From assembly GCA_963971285.1 (NCBI GenBank), contig OZ020260.1:15038798-15102797 (forward strand): DNA of 64,000 bases, given 5' to 3'. The notes under the pieces are model-generated. The model was not told the origin of the DNA and ran no database searches. It worked only from the letters and a program-made list of their open reading frames with translations. A program made the position numbers and the translations under genes. The stretch comes from Astropecten irregularis (taxonomy: Eukaryota; Echinodermata; Asteroidea; Paxillosida; Astropectinidae). Positions 60,271-64,000 of this stretch are shown one piece after another (the first letter of the stretch is position 1; each line of letters opens with the position of its first letter).

Positions 60271-63200
60271 ATGATGAAGTTTCTCATTCTTGTAGCTTTG
60301 ATCGGGACGGGATGCGCACTACCCTTTTCAGGTATTACATTCCTTTTTATTACTACTAGAAAAAAAGTTTCAAGATTCTTTGCTCTAATTGGAACAAAAA
60401 GTAAAAGATGCTCGATGGCGATAATACGTTTCCCAATGTTGGTTCCGTTTTCTGAACTGGATTCGGAATTGTAGTCTGTCTTTCAAGAGATAGGCCTACC
60501 TCAAGTACACGCAAATAAGTTTTGCAGCTTTCTAACTTGGCATTCACTTAACCATGAGGGCGCTATACAGCACAATTTTTTTTTTGTACGGCTCTGCTCT
60601 GACCAATAGAGGTCGCTAGCACAGTATAATTTATTGTTGTTACATGTGCTGTCGAGTCGAGTTTGTCCTAATCATTCATCATTGATGGTCAAAATGTTTC
60701 CAAACTTTGAAGGGAAATTGATCAAAGAAAGCTGCTACGGTATCAGTGTCACTCAGTCAATCCCCAAAGACAAGATAGAGGTAATTGCCATCAGTTGTTT
60801 AAGAGTTAAAGGGATTCTCACGATTCTGGGTATCATTATTTTGTGTGAACACTTTTAAGTAATAAAAGTCAACTAACTAGCCTACAGGCTACATTGTTAT
60901 TTTCTGTTCATTCATTGCAATGAGTAATTAATGGGAGACTTTGGAGAACCGGTCTTCAAGTCAACAGGGCAGACCAGTTCTCCAAAGTCTCCCATTGGAA
61001 GTGTATATTTTGCCAGCGCATTCTTCTCGTTGGCCATGCTGGCCTTCTTCATCTAAAGGTTATTTTGCCGAAGGAACATTACTGCAATTTAGCAGATGGG
61101 AATGGCAAATAGCGTTTGTGGGAAGATTGCAGGTGTCGGCAAAATATACACTGCCTAATTAATTAGCGACTGAGTATCAATGAGTGACATTACAAAGTCT
61201 TAAAAAGTTTGCTACATTAGGATATCAGTTTTAATTTAAACTAAGATGTCCCGACGGACCATTTTCTAAACATCATTATTTTGTTATTGCAAGTTGTATT
61301 GATGTACGTACTTGTTTTTCCCGCAGACATATTTGACCGAGTGGTTGGAGAGCTTGATAACAAGCCAGGTCGATGCCCAGTTATACCAGCTGGTGGTTTT
61401 GGTGTTTGCGTGACCAATTGTGAGTCAGATAGACATTGTGATGGCATCAAGAAATGTTGTCCTACATCATGTGGTGGAGCTGTGTGCATGGCTGCCGATA
61501 TCCCAGGTACATGTACATTCCTTCTCATTAAAATTCAAGTTAAAGGTAGTATGAAGTATCATACTTTGGTAAGAAACCGAAACAGAAGTGTTCACAGATT
61601 TAGGTATAACTTACAGGGTATGAAGATGGTGATGGTAAAAACATACCGTTAAAATTTTTCCGCCTGAAATTATGTATTTATCCAGAAATTAGTAAAACAA
61701 CAACCAAAAATCTTTTTGATCTTTTAAAAGATCAAAAATAAAAGAGAAAACACTTAGGAAATACTGTGGCTGTTTCACTGTTTTCTCAAAAAGTGGGCAC
61801 TGTATGGGACTAACATTTTCACAGATGACTGTTACTGTATCTTCCTTGATATTTTTGCTCATGGATCTGTATTTCTTTGACAAAAACCAAAATATGATAC
61901 TACCTTTAAAGATGTCACCATCCAATCCTTTTACTGAATAATATGTTTTAGTATTCTTGTTGGTTTTTGCCACAGCACAGGTTCGTCACTTATGTTCTTT
62001 TTATCAGGTATTGAAATAATGATGATATATTTTTGGTATCCTTACAGAGCCAGAAGAACCCACCATCCTTCGTGACTCTGTACATATTGAAAGTCAGTGG
62101 CAACGTTGGGTGGAAAGTAAACGCCAGATGATCCAGAAACTTCAACGATTTCCTGAACCTCCCAAATTCTTCAAGGAATTCTACAACACTACAGATGCTC
62201 TCAGGTTAGTAGTGTGAGCTGGTTTGGGTGAGTTTACCAGTAGTGTAGAATCACTCTTGACCGGTTTTATTATTTTTTGTCAGCTAGATTACTGTCTAGT
62301 AAGGAATTCTTAAGGAACTTGGAAACAATCTTTGTCATTTCAGGTTTTGTACCTCAACTCCCTGTGAGTGGAAGAAATGTGAGCGTATGGCTAACACCTT
62401 CACCTACAATCTGAAGCCAAGAAAGGAATGGGCCTGTGCTTTGGCTACATCACCTGAACACTGTATGGCCTGGTGAGTACATATGAGGATGCATATATTA
62501 GTACTAATATAACATCTTCATCTATAACCTGAGATCAATTAAGTATAATTGTGTAATTCTGGAATTACAATACAGGATTGAACAAGGCTACGTTGACATG
62601 ATGATAACTCGTGATGAAGACATCTACACTGCTAAGACCAAGTACGGCCTCCTTCCCATTGCTTATGAAAGCACACAGACAAAGGTATGAAGTTGAAAGT
62701 TATCAAAAACTGCAAGAAAGTTAATTGTTAAACAAAGATTATTTGATAGAAGTTTAACCAAATGCCCAAGGATCATCTAAATGAAATGAAGTTTGTATTC
62801 ATCAATGTGATTTCTGTGTACCGCGTACTGGTAGTCTTAAAGCAGTGAAATCACAAAATCTTTGTAGTCAATTCAAGTACAAGAAACTTGATTAAATAAT
62901 CTAGTTCAGTAAACAATGTCTCAACATAATTGTTAAATTATTTAAATTTGATTTGTTGTTGATTTTGTAGCAAGCACCCTCCAGTGAGTGGCAGAACATC
63001 ACCCTTGCTATAACTCGTATAACTACCACCATTGACACCTTGGCCGAGCTAGAAAGCCGTAGAGCTTGTATATCAAGAGCCAATAGCACTGCCAGCTTCA
63101 AAGCACCCATTGGAGGTCTTATCCAGGAGAATATTATCCCACAAAGAGGAGACTTTGTCCAGAGTGCTGGTGATTTCTTTGGAGAGAGTTGTGTGCCAGG

Positions 63201-64000
63201 TATGTCGCAAGTTGATAAAAAAAACATTACAGCAGATAAATTAGTCTTTATCTAGGGAAAAATACTACTGTCTAAATAAATACTGAATGTTTCAAAAACT
63301 TCAGGTGTTCTGAACAGGACTTTTGACAAGAATGGAACCTATCCAGTAACTCTCCTTGCAAGATGCAGAGAAGATGCTGCTAGGTATGAGGATCTTGATG
63401 GTAGTATTCGCTGCTTGAAGGAGGATGTGGGTGAAGTTACCTTCATAGATCATAAGAAGATCCAGAGCTTGTTACTGGAAGACACAAGTAAGTCCAAACT
63501 TATTTCTCTCAACCTCTCAAGCTTTCATACAATTAGTTATCATTTCTATGATAGTCATGATTTAAAAAAAAAAGTATTATGTTTAGTGCTTAATAGTGTA
63601 CTCTCAATTTATCAATGTTCCTGAAAAGTAAACATTTTTTTTTAAAATTATTTAAGATAATGTTTGTTTCCAGTTACATTTATAGCACTCATCACTTGAC
63701 AATATCAAATGATTGGCACACATGTTCATGAAATTAAATTTGGAATTAAATTGTTTGGGATGAAAGCATTTTTAAATTCTAATTTTAAGATTTTGTTTCG
63801 TCTTGATTTGTTTTCTCTGAAGTTCCATTGGCTGAAACACAATTTAAGCTTGTGTGCAAGTCTGGTAGCCTACCACTGACTGAATGGCAGACTAAAGATT
63901 GCCACATCAGCAAAGTGCCTCAACCTACAATCTACATCAGCCCAAGAAAGAGAGAACTCAAGACTGTGATTCAAGAACTGTTTGCCAAGGCTGTGCAGGT
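60271..64000 (+). CDS. Secreted WAP domain + transferrin-like protein (partial)
   Basis: The 5' part of a secreted protein cut by the right edge; 408 residues in eight exons: 60271-60331, 61327-61506, 62048-62204, 62344-62472, 62576-62684, 62971-63199, 63305-63487, 63823-63998 (GT at 63999 is a likely donor). Residues 1-16 are a signal peptide (MMKFLILVALIGTGCA). Residues 36-75 are a WAP domain with all eight cysteines (37, 48, 52, 58, 64, 65, 69, 74). After a linker, about 133-408 is a transferrin lobe: RFCTSTPCEWKKC, the ACALA/HCMAWI block, APIGGLI, GDFFGESCVPG, CLKEDVGEVTF, KDCHISKVP. By alignment from memory, the iron-ligand Asp and two Tyr and the anion-binding Arg are replaced, and only the His (FIDHKK) seems kept, so ordinary iron binding is doubtful. 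This recalls sea urchin major yolk protein. Further lobes probably follow. Confidence 0.85.
60932..61152. mobile_element. Nested inverted repeats in intron 1
   Basis: TGGGAGACTTTGGAGAAC-type arms (60942-60965 and 60971-60994, 24 bp with one mismatch) form a tight hairpin. Right beside it, AGTGTATATTTTGCC (about 61000) has its inverted copy at about 61137-61151. TAATTAATG and CTAATTAATTAG lie at the outer edges. This looks like a fold-back element, or two nested ones, in the first intron. Confidence 0.5.
61544..61905. mobile_element. TTAA-flanked inverted-repeat element in intron 2
   Basis: AGGTAGTAT at the left end is inverted at the right end, and TTAA stands directly outside both (61540-61543 and 61906-61909). 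Further TATCATA(C/T)TTTGGT words match after a short gap. About 360 bp with no transposase. TTAA duplications are typical of piggyBac-type transposition; family assignment is inference. Confidence 0.45.

Noticed and set aside
1..64000. CRISPR array, operon, prophage or other prokaryotic system
   Set aside because: Introns, spliced animal proteins and eukaryotic repeats throughout. The tandem repeats are degenerate minisatellites without spacers.

Overview
This window is nuclear DNA of an animal: AT-rich, with spliced genes carrying GT-AG introns, a lone intronless histone gene, tRNA-derived SINEs and many small inverted-repeat elements. All recognisable proteins have close vertebrate counterparts. 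The last gene carries a transferrin-like lobe whose iron ligands look lost, as in the yolk-protein branch of sea urchins. An invertebrate deuterostome, probably an echinoderm or a relative, fits best; this is an inference and no species is claimed.

Layout. 1-5.4 kb holds no gene I can support but has a GC-rich fold-back element (2707-3350) and a LINE/SINE-like tail (about 3665-3710). 5485-6594 (-) is a single-exon class A GPCR with an N-R-Y motif. 9597-10013 (+) is an intronless H2A.X ending in SQEY. 12242-20831 (+) is a complete USP20/USP33-type deubiquitinase, which I resolved into 24 coding exons giving 933 residues. 22506-24758 (-) is quinone oxidoreductase/zeta-crystallin (7 exons, 334 residues), tail-to-tail with the USP. 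27080-29218 (+) is the casein kinase 2 beta subunit (6 exons, 223 residues), with an unusual Ser/Arg-rich tail. 33007-34081 (-) is PIN1 (3 exons, 153 residues). 36813-55415 (+) is the Rab GAP EVI5 (19 exons, 926 residues), with large repeat-rich introns. 60271-64000 (+) is the 5' part of a secreted protein joining a WAP domain to a transferrin-like lobe; it runs off the right edge.

The genes do not form an operon or a pathway. Most are housekeeping or signalling genes: DNA-damage chromatin mark, deubiquitination, redox, CK2 and phospho-dependent proline isomerisation, and Rab trafficking. CRYZ/CSNK2B and PIN1/EVI5 are arranged head-to-head, USP/CRYZ and CSNK2B/PIN1 tail-to-tail. The exon joins were worked out by reading splice sites and phases by hand, and every join closes in frame. 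The most interesting signals are the WAP-transferrin fusion, decayed tandem copies of the last USP coding exon in its own 3' UTR, the CK2-beta tail, and a varied set of inverted-repeat elements.
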